DNA from: Metabacillus schmidteae
GTDB taxonomy: Bacteria > Bacillota > Bacilli > Bacillales > Bacillaceae
Reading direction: 5' to 3'
Length of the DNA: 64,000 bases
Assembly (NCBI RefSeq): GCF_903166545.1
Contig: NZ_CAESCH010000001.1
Span: 2,918,001-2,982,000 of the forward strand
The notes below the pieces were generated by a model, which made no database searches, was not told the origin of the DNA, and was given only the letters and a program-made list of their open reading frames with translations. The translations under genes and the position numbers were made by a program. Shown piece by piece: positions 1 through 7,829 of the stretch. Within the stretch, counting starts at the first letter, position 1, and every line of letters starts with the position of its first letter.

Positions 1-294
1 CAAGTATACTTAATTCCAATGATAACAATTTGTTTTCTATCAATTTTTATAAAGGCAACTTCGATTTCAAAAAAAATAATAATCTTTTCTATCTCATTAG
101 TACTTCATACGACATTTATTTATCTATATGAATACCTAGGATTAATAAATATTAAAAATTTACCATATTATTTTTCAGTTTTTTATTGGTGTGCTGTTTT
201 ATTGGTCAACTTATTCATTTTTTTCAAATATAGAAAATTACTGGCGAGGGCAGGAATGTTAAATGGGTATATTAACAATGCCAATAAGTTTTGA
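1..294 (+). CDS. small multi-pass membrane protein, 5'-truncated by window edge
   Basis: The frame is open to the left edge: six codons precede the first ATG at 19 with no stop, so the gene probably begins outside the window. The visible part (about 97 codons) is almost entirely hydrophobic with roughly three membrane segments and no soluble domain. Its end overlaps the start of the next gene by about 30 bases, so the two are translationally coupled. Its composition and its coupling to a CBO0543-like neighbour suggest a related small membrane protein, but no motif fixes a function. Confidence 0.55.
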   Translation, partial: QVYLIPMITICFLSIFIKATSISKKIIIFSISLVLHTTFIYLYEYLGLINIKNLPYYFSVFYWCAVLLVNLFIFFKYRKLLARAGMLNGYINNANKF

Positions 295-784
295 TCAAAA
301 TGAAATTTTTGTCTCGATAATTGCAGGTGGTTTAATTCTCATTTTTATCTTATTACCAAAACGATTTCCCATTCATTTACTAATACTTTTTTTGTTAATT
401 AATTCATTTATAGGTCGTACTGTGGATACTACTCTCGCTATTCCACCTTTTGATATTTATGATAGCTTTGATGCGAATAAACATGAATTATTCGATGAAA
501 TTACGTATTCTATCGTCTATTCGATTTATGGATATTTATTCTATTATTTCTATGATAAATTTCATTCGATTCCATCGTGGGTTAATGTTCTTGCTTGGAC
601 CCTATTAAGCACGATATCTGAGAGAACATCCGTTTATTTTAATGTTTTTCAGTATCAAAATTGGCATTTATTTTACTCATTTTTAGTATATATTTTAGTG
701 TATATATTACATGTTATATTTTATAGATTGATGACAAAACAGTTGAACTATTCATCTGAACGAGTAAAATCTGTTCAACGATAA
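263..784 (+). CDS. CBO0543-like integral membrane protein
   Basis: The 173-residue product has about five hydrophobic segments separated by short loops, with no signal peptide and no catalytic motif. The pattern (LLPKRFPIHLLILFLLI near the start, a W-rich middle, paired aromatic helices near the end) resembles the CBO0543 family of small membrane proteins common in Bacillaceae and Clostridia, whose function is unknown. A GAGGG and an AGG lie just before the ATG at 263; a second ATG at 281 is possible. It overlaps the end of the preceding membrane protein gene. Family assignment is by resemblance only. Confidence 0.6.
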   Translation: MGILTMPISFDQNEIFVSIIAGGLILIFILLPKRFPIHLLILFLLINSFIGRTVDTTLAIPPFDIYDSFDANKHELFDEITYSIVYSIYGYLFYYFYDKFHSIPSWVNVLAWTLLSTISERTSVYFNVFQYQNWHLFYSFLVYILVYILHVIFYRLMTKQLNYSSERVKSVQR

Positions 785-833
785 AGATTAGTGTGAATGT
801 TGTTATCGAAAATTCTACTATCTATTGTATACT

Positions 834-870
834 TAAAAAAGTGCATCAATCTTGTTAGGATTAATGCACT
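834..870 (-). terminator. rho-independent terminator of the MerR gene
   Basis: Read on the minus strand, arms AGTGCATTAATC and GATTGATGCACT (one mismatch) enclose a 7-base loop and are followed by six T. It lies about 40 bases past the stop of the minus-strand MerR-family gene. Confidence 0.8.
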
Positions 871-910
871 CGATACTATCTTATATTCTAACTATTGTTT
901 GCACTCCATT

Positions 911-1678
911 TTATCTGTCCTTCATCCCAGTATAAATATGAACGGCATCTCTCAAAAACTCAGCTGTACCAGGTTTTTCTTTATCATAGTAGATTGTAAA
1001 TCGTTCATCATCCACATACATTTGAGCAAGACCTGCGTGGGCCTCTTTATTGTAGGATGGCCAGTGGAACATTAACCATTTCTTGTGCAACTCTGCAGCC
1101 TTTTGAGCTAATTCACCCGCAGGATCCCCCGATTTCATTGCATTGCTTAACATTTCTCTCATTTCACTTTCGATTCTAACTGATTCTTCGTAATCCTCTT
1201 GAGACATATTCATGAACTTTTCATTCGATTGCTTAACTGTTTCTTCCCCGTATTTTTCACGGATCTCATTTCCGTATTTATCTTCATTTTCTTTTAAAGC
1301 TTTCTGTTTAAAGCCTTCAAATTTCTCTTTATCCGTCATCTTCATTCTCCCTTCAGATTGTGCGATTGTTTTTTCGACATTTGCAATTAGTTGGTCTAAT
1401 TGGCTTCGTTTATCAAGGAGTTGCTCCCGATGCTCATGTAATGCTTTGGAAAAGTCAAATGCAGGATCGTTCACAATATCTTTTATTTGGGTGAGTTGCA
1501 GACCTAGCTCGCGGTAAAAGAGAATTTGCTGCATGAGATTTACTTCATGTTGTCCATAGATTCTGTATCCTGATGAGTTGATTCTTGCCGGCTTAAGAAT
1601 TCCAAGCTCATCATAATATCGTAACGTTCTCGTACTGACACCCGATAATTCAGCTAGTTTCTGTATCGTGTATTCCAT
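911..1678 (-). CDS. MerR-family regulator with TipAS effector domain (Mta/TipA type)
   Basis: The 255-residue product has an N-terminal MerR winged helix-turn-helix (residues 1-70, TIQKLAELSGVSTRTLRYYD then GYRIYG), a coiled-coil linker (about 75-110) and a C-terminal helical TipAS-like domain (about 115-250, with FHWPSYNKEAH and GLAQMYVDDERF). Regulators of this type, such as B. subtilis Mta, bind hydrophobic drugs or thiopeptides and activate their own gene and efflux genes by untwisting a long-spacer promoter. Such a promoter lies directly upstream (1703-1733), supporting autoactivation. A separate 67-bp decayed copy of its 5' region is at 2605-2671. No efflux gene is adjacent, so the target beyond itself is unknown. 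Confidence 0.9.
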   Translation of the reverse strand: MEYTIQKLAELSGVSTRTLRYYDELGILKPARINSSGYRIYGQHEVNLMQQILFYRELGLQLTQIKDIVNDPAFDFSKALHEHREQLLDKRSQLDQLIANVEKTIAQSEGRMKMTDKEKFEGFKQKALKENEDKYGNEIREKYGEETVKQSNEKFMNMSQEDYEESVRIESEMREMLSNAMKSGDPAGELAQKAAELHKKWLMFHWPSYNKEAHAGLAQMYVDDERFTIYYDKEKPGTAEFLRDAVHIYTGMKDR

Positions 1679-1702
1679 CTTGATTCCCTCCCTGACAATT
1701 TC

Positions 1703-1733
1703 ACTTTACACCTTGACGCAACGTTAAGGTCAA
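1703..1733 (-). promoter_or_regulatory. MerR-type promoter with 19-bp spacer and dyad operator
   Basis: On the minus strand, -35 TTGACC (1728-1733) and -10 TAAAGT (1703-1708) are separated by exactly 19 bases. The spacer region holds an imperfect palindrome ACCTT-x-ACG...CGT-x-AAGGT at 1710-1730. A 19-bp spacer with a dyad between the hexamers is the hallmark of MerR-activated promoters. It drives the MerR gene 911-1678. Confidence 0.85.
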
Positions 1734-1791
1734 CACCTGAATGGAATTTTTTTATTCGCGTTAAAATCGTGAAGGGCTGGTGAACTCGATA

Positions 1792-2370
1792 TCAATCTGT
1801 TGAATGTGTAGACCAATTTTTAATAAAATCTTCTTTTAACAATGAATACATATATAAATCATCAAATTTCCCACATGTAAACTCATAATTCCTTAATAGA
1901 CCTTCTCTAATAAAACCTCGGCTTTCTGCTAATTTTTGTGATGATATATTCGGGGTTTCAATTAATGCTTGTATTCTTCTTATGTTTAAATGTTCAAATC
2001 CATATGTAATAATTGCAGTAAATGCTTCACTGGCAATGCCTTGTCCCCAGTACTCCTTACTTAATTCAATACCAATATCACAACGAAAATGTTCAGAAAC
2101 GATATTCAGAAAACCGCAGCTTCCGATCATCTTTTCTTGCCCTTTTATAGTTATCCCCCATCTTATGCCTGTTTTCTTTTCAAATATTGATTGATACCAT
2201 GAGATTTCATTTAGCGCATCATTTATTGAATTAAATGGCTCTAATCCATAATATTTCATTACTTCTTGATCAGATAAATACTTTAGAATATCATTTGCAT
2301 CTGCTGTTGTTATTTGTCTTAATCTTAAACGTTTTGTTTCAAGGACAGGAAATTTGTTTTGTTCAGTCAT
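1792..2370 (-). CDS. GNAT-family N-acetyltransferase (RimJ/RimL-like)
   Basis: The 192-residue product opens with LETKRLRLRQITTADAND, the usual start of RimJ/RimL-type GNAT enzymes that move an acetyl group from acetyl-CoA to an amine, often a protein N-terminus. The acetyl-CoA loop is visible as WGQGIASEAFTAI, followed by the LNIRRIQALIETPNISSQKLAESRGF segment that is typical of these enzymes. The ATG at 2370 is preferred over one 39 bases upstream (2409) because AGGGGATG sits just before it. The acceptor substrate cannot be inferred, and the gene stands alone between the MerR regulator and decayed sequence. Confidence 0.85.
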   Translation of the reverse strand: MTEQNKFPVLETKRLRLRQITTADANDILKYLSDQEVMKYYGLEPFNSINDALNEISWYQSIFEKKTGIRWGITIKGQEKMIGSCGFLNIVSEHFRCDIGIELSKEYWGQGIASEAFTAIITYGFEHLNIRRIQALIETPNISSQKLAESRGFIREGLLRNYEFTCGKFDDLYMYSLLKEDFIKNWSTHSTD

Positions 2371-2507
2371 ATTTACATCCCCTAATGTGGTTTTTAGAAT
2401 ATTATTCAAAGATTATCTCATTTTCTATCTGTTTGATATTAAAATTATAGCTTGTTTTTCTATGACTATATACATTCTCTACGTTAATAACCTTGGTTTT
2501 TCACATA

Positions 2508-2590
2508 AACGAATAGTGGGAAAATAAGATGTTTATTTTCGCCCTCTCACAATACCGTACGTACCGATTACGTATGCGGCGCTTCAATTT
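2508..2590 (-). mobile_element. group II intron 3'-end remnant (domain V/VI, IIC-like)
   Basis: On the minus strand the stretch reads GCGCCGCATACG, a TAAT loop, then CGGTACGTACGGT followed by GTGAGAGG. This is the shape of bacterial group II intron domain V, with a CGC triad as in class IIC introns. It is followed by a perfect 8-bp hairpin (GAAAATAA/TTATTTTC, 2521-2541) and CCCACTATTC, fitting domain VI and the intron 3' end. No reverse transcriptase ORF or other intron domains are present, so it is a dead fragment. A covariance-model search for group II introns would settle this. Confidence 0.6.
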
Positions 2591-2604
2591 TACTGTGTGA
2601 ACTT

Positions 2605-2671
2605 TGTTGTCCATAAATTCTTATCCTGATGAGTTAATTCTTGCCGGCTTAAGAATCCAAGCTCATCATAA
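2605..2671 (-). pseudogene. 67-bp decayed copy of the MerR/Mta gene 5' region
   Basis: This stretch matches 1549-1616, inside the MerR gene at 911-1678, with only a few substitutions and two single-base deletions (roughly 92% identity by eye). The shared core includes TTGCCGGCTTAAGAAT and CAAGCTCATCATAA. The deletions shift the frame, so it is not coding. It directly abuts the group II intron remnant. Confidence 0.85.
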
Positions 2672-2696
2672 ATTTAATGCTATTGAAAAAGTACCA

Positions 2697-2730
2697 TAAA
2701 AAAAGACCTCTCCATAATTGAAGAGATCTA
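2697..2730 (-). terminator. terminator of the ribosyl-conjugate operon
   Basis: On the minus strand AGATCTCTTC pairs with GGAGAGGTCT (10 bp with two G-T pairs) around a 6-base loop, followed by seven T. It ends the minus-strand operon that finishes with the ADP-ribosylglycohydrolase gene at 2847. Confidence 0.8.
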
Positions 2731-2846
2731 AAATAAATAGGTGTTTATATATACAAGTTCAGTATCTCAATATTTTATATAATGAACTGAGAATATATAA
2801 TTGATTAAAACCAAACTATTTGCACATGAACATTTTTGGTATACTT

Positions 2847-3917
2847 TTAGTTAAAAACTGCCATTTCTTTTACGAAATTTTGCATTTTAGAAAGTCTTGC
2901 CTGATAGGCATCAAATAATCCATCTGCTGTTTCTTTAATTGTTCTTTGCGAGTTTGTATAGATGTTTACACTAGTTGCATGGTCTGTTTGCTTAATCCAT
3001 TCATCCGGTAAAGAGGAAATTCCTGTCAACGAGCCGGAAATACCTGAAGCAACTGCAGTGATGCAATCAATATCTCTACCAAAATTAACACCAGATATCA
3101 TAGCTTCCTTTAAATTTCCTTTTACCATTCTAAAGATACAGATCCCTTTTGTTACAACTTCATTTGCAGAAGCAAAAGCATATGGGGTTCCTTTTCCACT
3201 ATAGACATCATCAAAAGCAACACGTAATTCTCTAAAATCTGTACAATTTGCGGTATGTTTTAATTCTCTATCGATTTCTTTAACAACAAGATCTTGATCA
3301 CAATTATCATATATAGCACCAATGACGCTATCAACAGTTGCATTAGGTTTTGTCGCTGCAGCAATTGATACAGCTGTAACTGATGCCCATTTGAGTCCAC
3401 GGCTATTTGAAGTCTGATAGAGTTGACCAACTTCTAATACATCCTCAATAGCTCCTTTTACATCTCCGGCATTGATTAAACCTATTGGATGACAGGAACG
3501 AGCGAAACTGTTTAATCCTGCGTAATCACAATATTTTCCTAAATCTCTTGCAGGGATTCCACTTTTAGCCATTGCTAGCAGAGTTGCTTCGAATGGCTCT
3601 GATACCATCCCAATTGATATTGGTTTTATATCTCTAACCCAGATATTTTTTACATCTTCTGCATTTACTCGGTCTTGTTTTTCAATAATCGCTGTTATCA
3701 TTAATTTTTGTCTTTCAATACCATCCTCAGTCGTACCTGGCTCTCTTTTCCAACCATTGTTATAGTGTTCATAAGATAATGGACGGTCGACAGTTCCGTA
3801 TGTTTCTTCTATTTTTTGATATGACCACCCTTCAACAGCAGCTCCCATAGCTGATCCAATATGTGCACCTGCAATACAGCCTAAAAATTTGTCTTTTAAT
3901 GATACGTTTGAAGTCAT
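2847..3917 (-). CDS. ADP-ribosylglycohydrolase (DraG/ARH) family protein
   Basis: The 356-residue product has the ARH fold signature: FLGCIAGAHIGSAMGAAVEG (residues 11-30), TTED at 62-65 and GRDIDC at 280-285 followed by a small-residue helix. ARH enzymes hydrolyse the N- or O-glycosidic bond of a ribosyl group using two metal ions. Here the usual GDAxG is GSAMG, the usual TDDT is TTED, and the final DxDT is DIDC, so the active site diverges from classical ADP-ribosyl-acceptor hydrolases. There is no signal peptide, so it acts in the cytosol. It is the last gene of an operon with a CUT1 sugar importer and RpiB, opposite LacI and ribokinase. I infer it releases ribose from an imported ribosyl compound; ADP-ribosyl-protein hydrolysis is less likely. 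Start has AAGGGTGG upstream. Confidence 0.85.
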   Translation of the reverse strand: MTSNVSLKDKFLGCIAGAHIGSAMGAAVEGWSYQKIEETYGTVDRPLSYEHYNNGWKREPGTTEDGIERQKLMITAIIEKQDRVNAEDVKNIWVRDIKPISIGMVSEPFEATLLAMAKSGIPARDLGKYCDYAGLNSFARSCHPIGLINAGDVKGAIEDVLEVGQLYQTSNSRGLKWASVTAVSIAAATKPNATVDSVIGAIYDNCDQDLVVKEIDRELKHTANCTDFRELRVAFDDVYSGKGTPYAFASANEVVTKGICIFRMVKGNLKEAMISGVNFGRDIDCITAVASGISGSLTGISSLPDEWIKQTDHATSVNIYTNSQRTIKETADGLFDAYQARLSKMQNFVKEMAVFN

Positions 3918-3957
3918 ATAATATCCACCCTTCTTATTATCTTAATATATTATGTTA

Positions 3958-4788
3958 TTAACCTTTGACACCGCCAAAGGTGATTCCCTGTATAAATTTT
4001 TTTTGAACAATAAAATAAAGAAATATGATTGGTAAAGCAACCAATACTGAAGCAGCCATCAATGGTCCCCAAGCAGTATCTTGTGCGGTTCTAAATTGTT
4101 GTAAACCTAGTTGCAAGGTATACTTTGTTTCATCATTTAAGTAAATAAGTGGGCCTAAAAAGTCATTCCATGATGCCATAAATTGAAATAATGCAATCGT
4201 TAAAACTGCAGGTTGACATAGTGGTAACATGATACGTAAATAGATGCCAAATTCCGAACAACCGTCTATTCTGGCTGCATCTTCTAAATCCCTAGGTAAT
4301 TGCTTAAAAAACTGCCTCATAAGAAAAATATAGAATGGAACACCGAAGAACGCTGGAATAATCATAGGAAAAAATGTTCCAACAAGACCAATCTTTGACC
4401 ATACAATAAATAGAGGAACCATTGTTACTGGAAAAGGAATCATCATTACAGCCAAGGTGATAAGAAATAAAGTGTCTCTTCCCCTCCATTTTAATCTTGC
4501 AAAGGTATATCCAACTAATGGACAAGATATGATGACACCAATAGTAGAAATCGTAGCTATGATAAGTGAATTCTTAAATTGAGTAAAAAATGCTATCTCT
4601 GTTACAGCTTTCACATAGTTCTCCCAATTTATTGGGTTAGGTATCCAAACCGGCGGGTGTACGAAGAGTTGATCTGCTGCTTTTAATGATGTGGATACCA
4701 TCCAGATAAATGGAAGAGCAAAACCTACTGCTGCTATAAACAAAAGAATGGGAATAGCTATTCTTTTTACCAATGAATTGCTCCTCAA
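3958..4788 (-). CDS. ABC sugar importer permease, MalG type (CUT1)
   Basis: The product has six predicted membrane helices and the cytoplasmic EAA loop DAARIDGCSEFGIYLRIMLP that contacts the ATPase. It pairs with the MalF-type permease just upstream and the lipoprotein at 5822. The longest open frame starts at an ATG at 4827 inside the upstream gene with a weak ribosome-binding site. I prefer the TTG at 4788, 7 bases after GAGGTGG and just past the upstream stop, giving 276 residues, typical for MalG-type subunits. No ATPase gene is in the locus, so a shared MsmX/MsmK-type ATPase probably powers it, as in many Bacillus CUT1 importers. Confidence 0.88.
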   Translation of the reverse strand: MRSNSLVKRIAIPILLFIAAVGFALPFIWMVSTSLKAADQLFVHPPVWIPNPINWENYVKAVTEIAFFTQFKNSLIIATISTIGVIISCPLVGYTFARLKWRGRDTLFLITLAVMMIPFPVTMVPLFIVWSKIGLVGTFFPMIIPAFFGVPFYIFLMRQFFKQLPRDLEDAARIDGCSEFGIYLRIMLPLCQPAVLTIALFQFMASWNDFLGPLIYLNDETKYTLQLGLQQFRTAQDTAWGPLMAASVLVALPIIFLYFIVQKKFIQGITFGGVKG

Positions 4789-4799
4789 TTTTTTCCACC

Positions 4800-5747
4800 T
4801 CAGTCCTTTCCTTGGTAAAATACCCATTTACCAGATGATTTTAATAGGACCACTGTAATAGCCATTACAACAATAAATAAAATCCAAGCCATTGCTGACG
4901 CGTAGCCCATCTTCATGTACAAAAATGCATTATTATAGAGATACATACTATAAAATAAAAGAGATTCTGCTGGATTACCTGTTCCATAGGTTAGTGCATA
5001 AGGTAATGTGAACTCTTGCAGAGCATGAATAACTCCCATGATCATATTAAAAAATATTACTGGAGTTAATAGCGGAAGTGTAATGTGAAATGTTTTTTGA
5101 AACCAATTAGCTCCATCAATATCTGCAGCTTCATAATAATCTTTGGAGATATCTTGAAGTCCAGCTAAATAGATTAAAATAGAATTACCTAATACCCAAA
5201 GTGTCATAATCACCAAAGATGGTTTAGACCAGGTTGTATCACCTAACCACCCAGGACCTGTTATACCAATTTTTTCAAGGAACGCATTAACCAAACCAAA
5301 CTGTGGATTTAACAACCATTGCCACAATATTGTAGTTGCTATTACAGGTAATAAGGACGGGAGAAAGAATACTGTCCGTAGAACTCCCTGACCAAATAAC
5401 GGGATATTAAGTAACATCGCAAGCGTGACTCCAAACATTATCGCTAACGGAACTTGCATGAATGCATATATGAGTGTATTTTTGAGACCTTTCCAAAACA
5501 AATTATCGTTAAAAAGTGTGACGTAATTTTCGAATCCAATCCACTGGGATGGACTAATGACATTATAATTAGTAAGACTATAATACATAGAGCTAAATAG
5601 AGGGTATGCAAAAAATGCTAATAAACCAATAATCCATGGAAGGGCAAATAAAATACCTGCACGCTGTATTCTCGCTTCCATACTTACCGCTTTCTTCTTA
5701 TCTTTCTCTTTAACATCACTATTTGTAACCTCTGTAAGATTAGACAA
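4800..5747 (-). CDS. ABC sugar importer permease, MalF type (CUT1)
   Basis: The product has six membrane helices after a short basic N-terminus and the EAA loop EAADIDGANWFQKTFHITLP. ALPWIIGLLAFFAYPLFSSMYYSLTNY is the usual first-helix region of CUT1 permeases (shown here only in part: PWIIGLLAFFAYPLFSSMYY). It forms the import channel with the MalG-type partner downstream. Two TTG codons could start it; the one at 5747 is 8 bases after GGAGGGG and is preferred over 5753. A stem-loop separates it from the upstream binding-protein gene. Confidence 0.88.
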   Translation of the reverse strand: MSNLTEVTNSDVKEKDKKKAVSMEARIQRAGILFALPWIIGLLAFFAYPLFSSMYYSLTNYNVISPSQWIGFENYVTLFNDNLFWKGLKNTLIYAFMQVPLAIMFGVTLAMLLNIPLFGQGVLRTVFFLPSLLPVIATTILWQWLLNPQFGLVNAFLEKIGITGPGWLGDTTWSKPSLVIMTLWVLGNSILIYLAGLQDISKDYYEAADIDGANWFQKTFHITLPLLTPVIFFNMIMGVIHALQEFTLPYALTYGTGNPAESLLFYSMYLYNNAFLYMKMGYASAMAWILFIVVMAITVVLLKSSGKWVFYQGKD

Positions 5748-5777
5748 TAACAACCCCTCCCTTCAAATAAATAGTGT

Positions 5778-5804
5778 AGGAGAAGAAAAGCTAATTCTTC
5801 TCCT
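5778..5804 (-). promoter_or_regulatory. intercistronic stem-loop after the binding-protein gene
   Basis: Perfect 10-bp arms AGGAGAAGAA and TTCTTCTCCT flank a 7-base loop between the solute-binding protein stop (5822) and the permease start (5747). No T-run follows, so it is more likely a processing or mRNA-stabilising hairpin that keeps binding-protein transcript in excess, as known for malE-malF in other bacteria, than a full terminator. Confidence 0.7.
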
Positions 5805-5821
5805 TTATTGAGTTATTCTAA

Positions 5822-7156
5822 TTATTCTAATTGAGCTTTCTTATTTTCTATTTCTTTATTAATTTTTTCTGTTATTGAATCTAGTATTTCTTTAGGTGTA
5901 CCTTGCTTATTCATTACTAAATCAGGTGCCTTTGCCAACTCATCCCACATCATATTTCCTGCCAGGACGACCGGTCTATGTTTACCATTTGGTAATACCT
6001 CAAGGAAGATATCCTGTCTTGGATCATCTGCATACATCTTTTCATTAACCTCTGGCATTGCTGCAAATTCACCAGTAATCTCTTTAAAACTTTGCCCTTC
6101 TTCAGTAGCACACATCCACTTAACAAATTCCCAAGATGCATCTAAATTCTTCACTCCCTTAGGTATTAGTAACACTCTACCTCCCACAAAAGTATTAAAG
6201 TCTTCTCCACTAGGTGTAGGAATATATGTGACACCATAATCTAAATCTGGAGCATATTCATCAATTTGACTGAGCATCCAATTTCCAGTTACCATCATGG
6301 ATAGCTGACCTGTAAAAAATGGATTCGTTGCGTTCGTACCAGCAGAGCTAACAAAACTAGTTACGTCTTTTATTCCAAATCTTTCAGCAAAGTCTGTTTC
6401 CCATTTAAGAGCATCTACAATTTTAGGATCGTTTGCTGTAACTTCATTATCACTATTTACAAACTCACCACCAAATGCCCATCCCCATGAATATAACCAT
6501 CCTTCTCCGAACCAAGGGATAAAACCAAATCTAGTATATTTCCCGTTTTCCTTTTTTGTTAATTTTTCAGCAGCAATCTCTAATTCTTCTATAGTAGTTG
6601 GTGGATTCTCTGGATCTAATCCAGCCTCCCTAAAATGTTCCTTATTATAAAAGAGTGCTCTGGCCGTACCATCATATGGAAGTGCTAGCAGTTCTCCTTC
6701 ATAAGATGCTTCTCCCCATGCCCAGTTATAAAAAGTATCTTCTGTTATACCATCCTTTGCTGCTAACTCTCCAATTGGCTCTAAAGCTTCTTTATATTCA
6801 GCAATCCCATATCTACTGGCAAGCATAACGTCTGGTGGATTTCCCCCTGCAACTGCAGTAACTAGTTTTGAACTAACAGAGTCGCCGCCATCAGGAGCTA
6901 CATAGACGGGTTTAACAACAATATTTGGATGTGTTTCATTAAATTTTTGTACAGATTTTTCAATTGATTCTCCAGATGGTCCAGTTTCCCAGTTGTGCCA
7001 AAAGGTAATTTCAACTTTTTCTTTACTATTTGAATTATTTTTATTAGTACTGTCTTTCTCTCCATTAGGTTGACTGTTCGAACACCCAATAACACTAAAT
7101 AAGAAAATTACCGAAACGATCAACAATAGGAATATACGTCTAGACCTCTTGTTCAT
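5822..7156 (-). CDS. extracellular sugar-binding lipoprotein of CUT1 ABC importer
   Basis: The 444-residue product starts with a lipoprotein signal peptide (basic MNKRSRR, hydrophobic core, lipobox VIGC with the acylated Cys at 25), then a low-complexity linker rich in N, K and S. The mature part is a family 1 solute-binding protein: EITFWHNWETGPSGESIEK near the start, GGNPPDVMLAS around residue 100, and MMVTGNWMLSQI in the second lobe. It captures the substrate outside the membrane for the two permeases. Family members bind oligosaccharides and glycosides such as glycerol-phosphate or multi-sugar ligands; the actual ligand is not predictable from sequence. GGGGGG precedes the ATG. Confidence 0.92.
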   Translation of the reverse strand: MNKRSRRIFLLLIVSVIFLFSVIGCSNSQPNGEKDSTNKNNSNSKEKVEITFWHNWETGPSGESIEKSVQKFNETHPNIVVKPVYVAPDGGDSVSSKLVTAVAGGNPPDVMLASRYGIAEYKEALEPIGELAAKDGITEDTFYNWAWGEASYEGELLALPYDGTARALFYNKEHFREAGLDPENPPTTIEELEIAAEKLTKKENGKYTRFGFIPWFGEGWLYSWGWAFGGEFVNSDNEVTANDPKIVDALKWETDFAERFGIKDVTSFVSSAGTNATNPFFTGQLSMMVTGNWMLSQIDEYAPDLDYGVTYIPTPSGEDFNTFVGGRVLLIPKGVKNLDASWEFVKWMCATEEGQSFKEITGEFAAMPEVNEKMYADDPRQDIFLEVLPNGKHRPVVLAGNMMWDELAKAPDLVMNKQGTPKEILDSITEKINKEIENKKAQLE

Positions 7157-7212
7157 TAGTATCCCCCCGGATGTTTGATATTAATTTTTTAAAAGAGAAA
7201 TTTCTAGATCGG

Positions 7213-7683
7213 TTAAAGTTTATTTTGTAACTCTCTAGCAATCTCTAATTCTAACTGATGTAACTTACCAACTCTCCTTCTGAAATGCTCCTCTGTACTA
7301 AATCCTGCATTAACAAAAGCATGAATTAAATCTTTTGCTAGCCAAGGACCTACAATTTTAGCTCCAATACACATGACATTAACATCATCATGTTCAACAC
7401 TTTGGTGAGCAGAATGTATATCATGGCATACTGCAGCTCTTATTCCGACAAACTTATTTGCTGCAATGCAGGCACCCACTCCTGTGCCGCAAACCATTAT
7501 CCCTCTATCTGCTTCACCATTTTTGATTGACTGACAAACGGATCTTGTAATATCGGGAAAATCCACTTCTTCTATAGAATGACATCCATAATCTAGAACA
7601 GTAATTCCTTGTGATTTTAAATAATTCATGACTTCAGCCTTTAATGGAAAACCTGCATGGTCGCATCCTAATGCTATAATCAT
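7213..7683 (-). CDS. rpiB: RpiB/LacAB-family sugar-phosphate isomerase
   Basis: The 156-residue product shows the RpiB signature: ALGCDHAGFPLK at the start, GIMVCGTGVGACIAANK with the catalytic Cys in the middle, then IRAAVCHD and VMCIGAKIVG. RpiB interconverts ribose 5-phosphate and ribulose 5-phosphate; close relatives (LacAB, allose isomerase) use other aldose 6-phosphates. The ATG at 7683 follows AAAGGAGGAGG, so the ATG at 7701 that overlaps this site is rejected. It is the first gene of the minus-strand operon and sits opposite LacI and ribokinase, which together point to ribose 5-phosphate as substrate. This is inferred from context. Confidence 0.88.
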   Translation of the reverse strand: MIIALGCDHAGFPLKAEVMNYLKSQGITVLDYGCHSIEEVDFPDITRSVCQSIKNGEADRGIMVCGTGVGACIAANKFVGIRAAVCHDIHSAHQSVEHDDVNVMCIGAKIVGPWLAKDLIHAFVNAGFSTEEHFRRRVGKLHQLELEIARELQNKL

Positions 7684-7815
7684 ATTACCTCCTCCTTTCA
7701 TTCTTAATTATTGGTATATGATTTTTTACAATCAAGAAAATCAAATGAAAAGCCTTTCAAAAAAGGGATTTCGCCTCCTTTTTTTCGCTAAATTTTAATA
7801 CTTAAAAAGAATATA

Positions 7816-7829
7816 TGTAAGCGTAATCA
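7816..7829 (+). promoter_or_regulatory. cre-like site (CcpA or LacI-family operator)
   Basis: TGTAAGCGTAATCA matches the cre consensus TGWAANCGNTNWCA at all fixed positions but one (A for T at position 10). It lies in the divergent intergenic region between rpiB and lacI. Either CcpA or the local LacI regulator could bind, since their operators are similar. Confidence 0.65.

Noticed and set aside
797..1075. Plus-strand 92-aa frame over the MerR gene 3' end
   Set aside because: It lies over the MerR terminator and coding sequence in the other strand and has low-quality composition; the minus-strand gene explains the region.
1212..1517. 101-aa plus-strand frame inside the MerR gene
   Set aside because: Antisense shadow; Ser/Phe-rich composition from reverse reading of a real gene.
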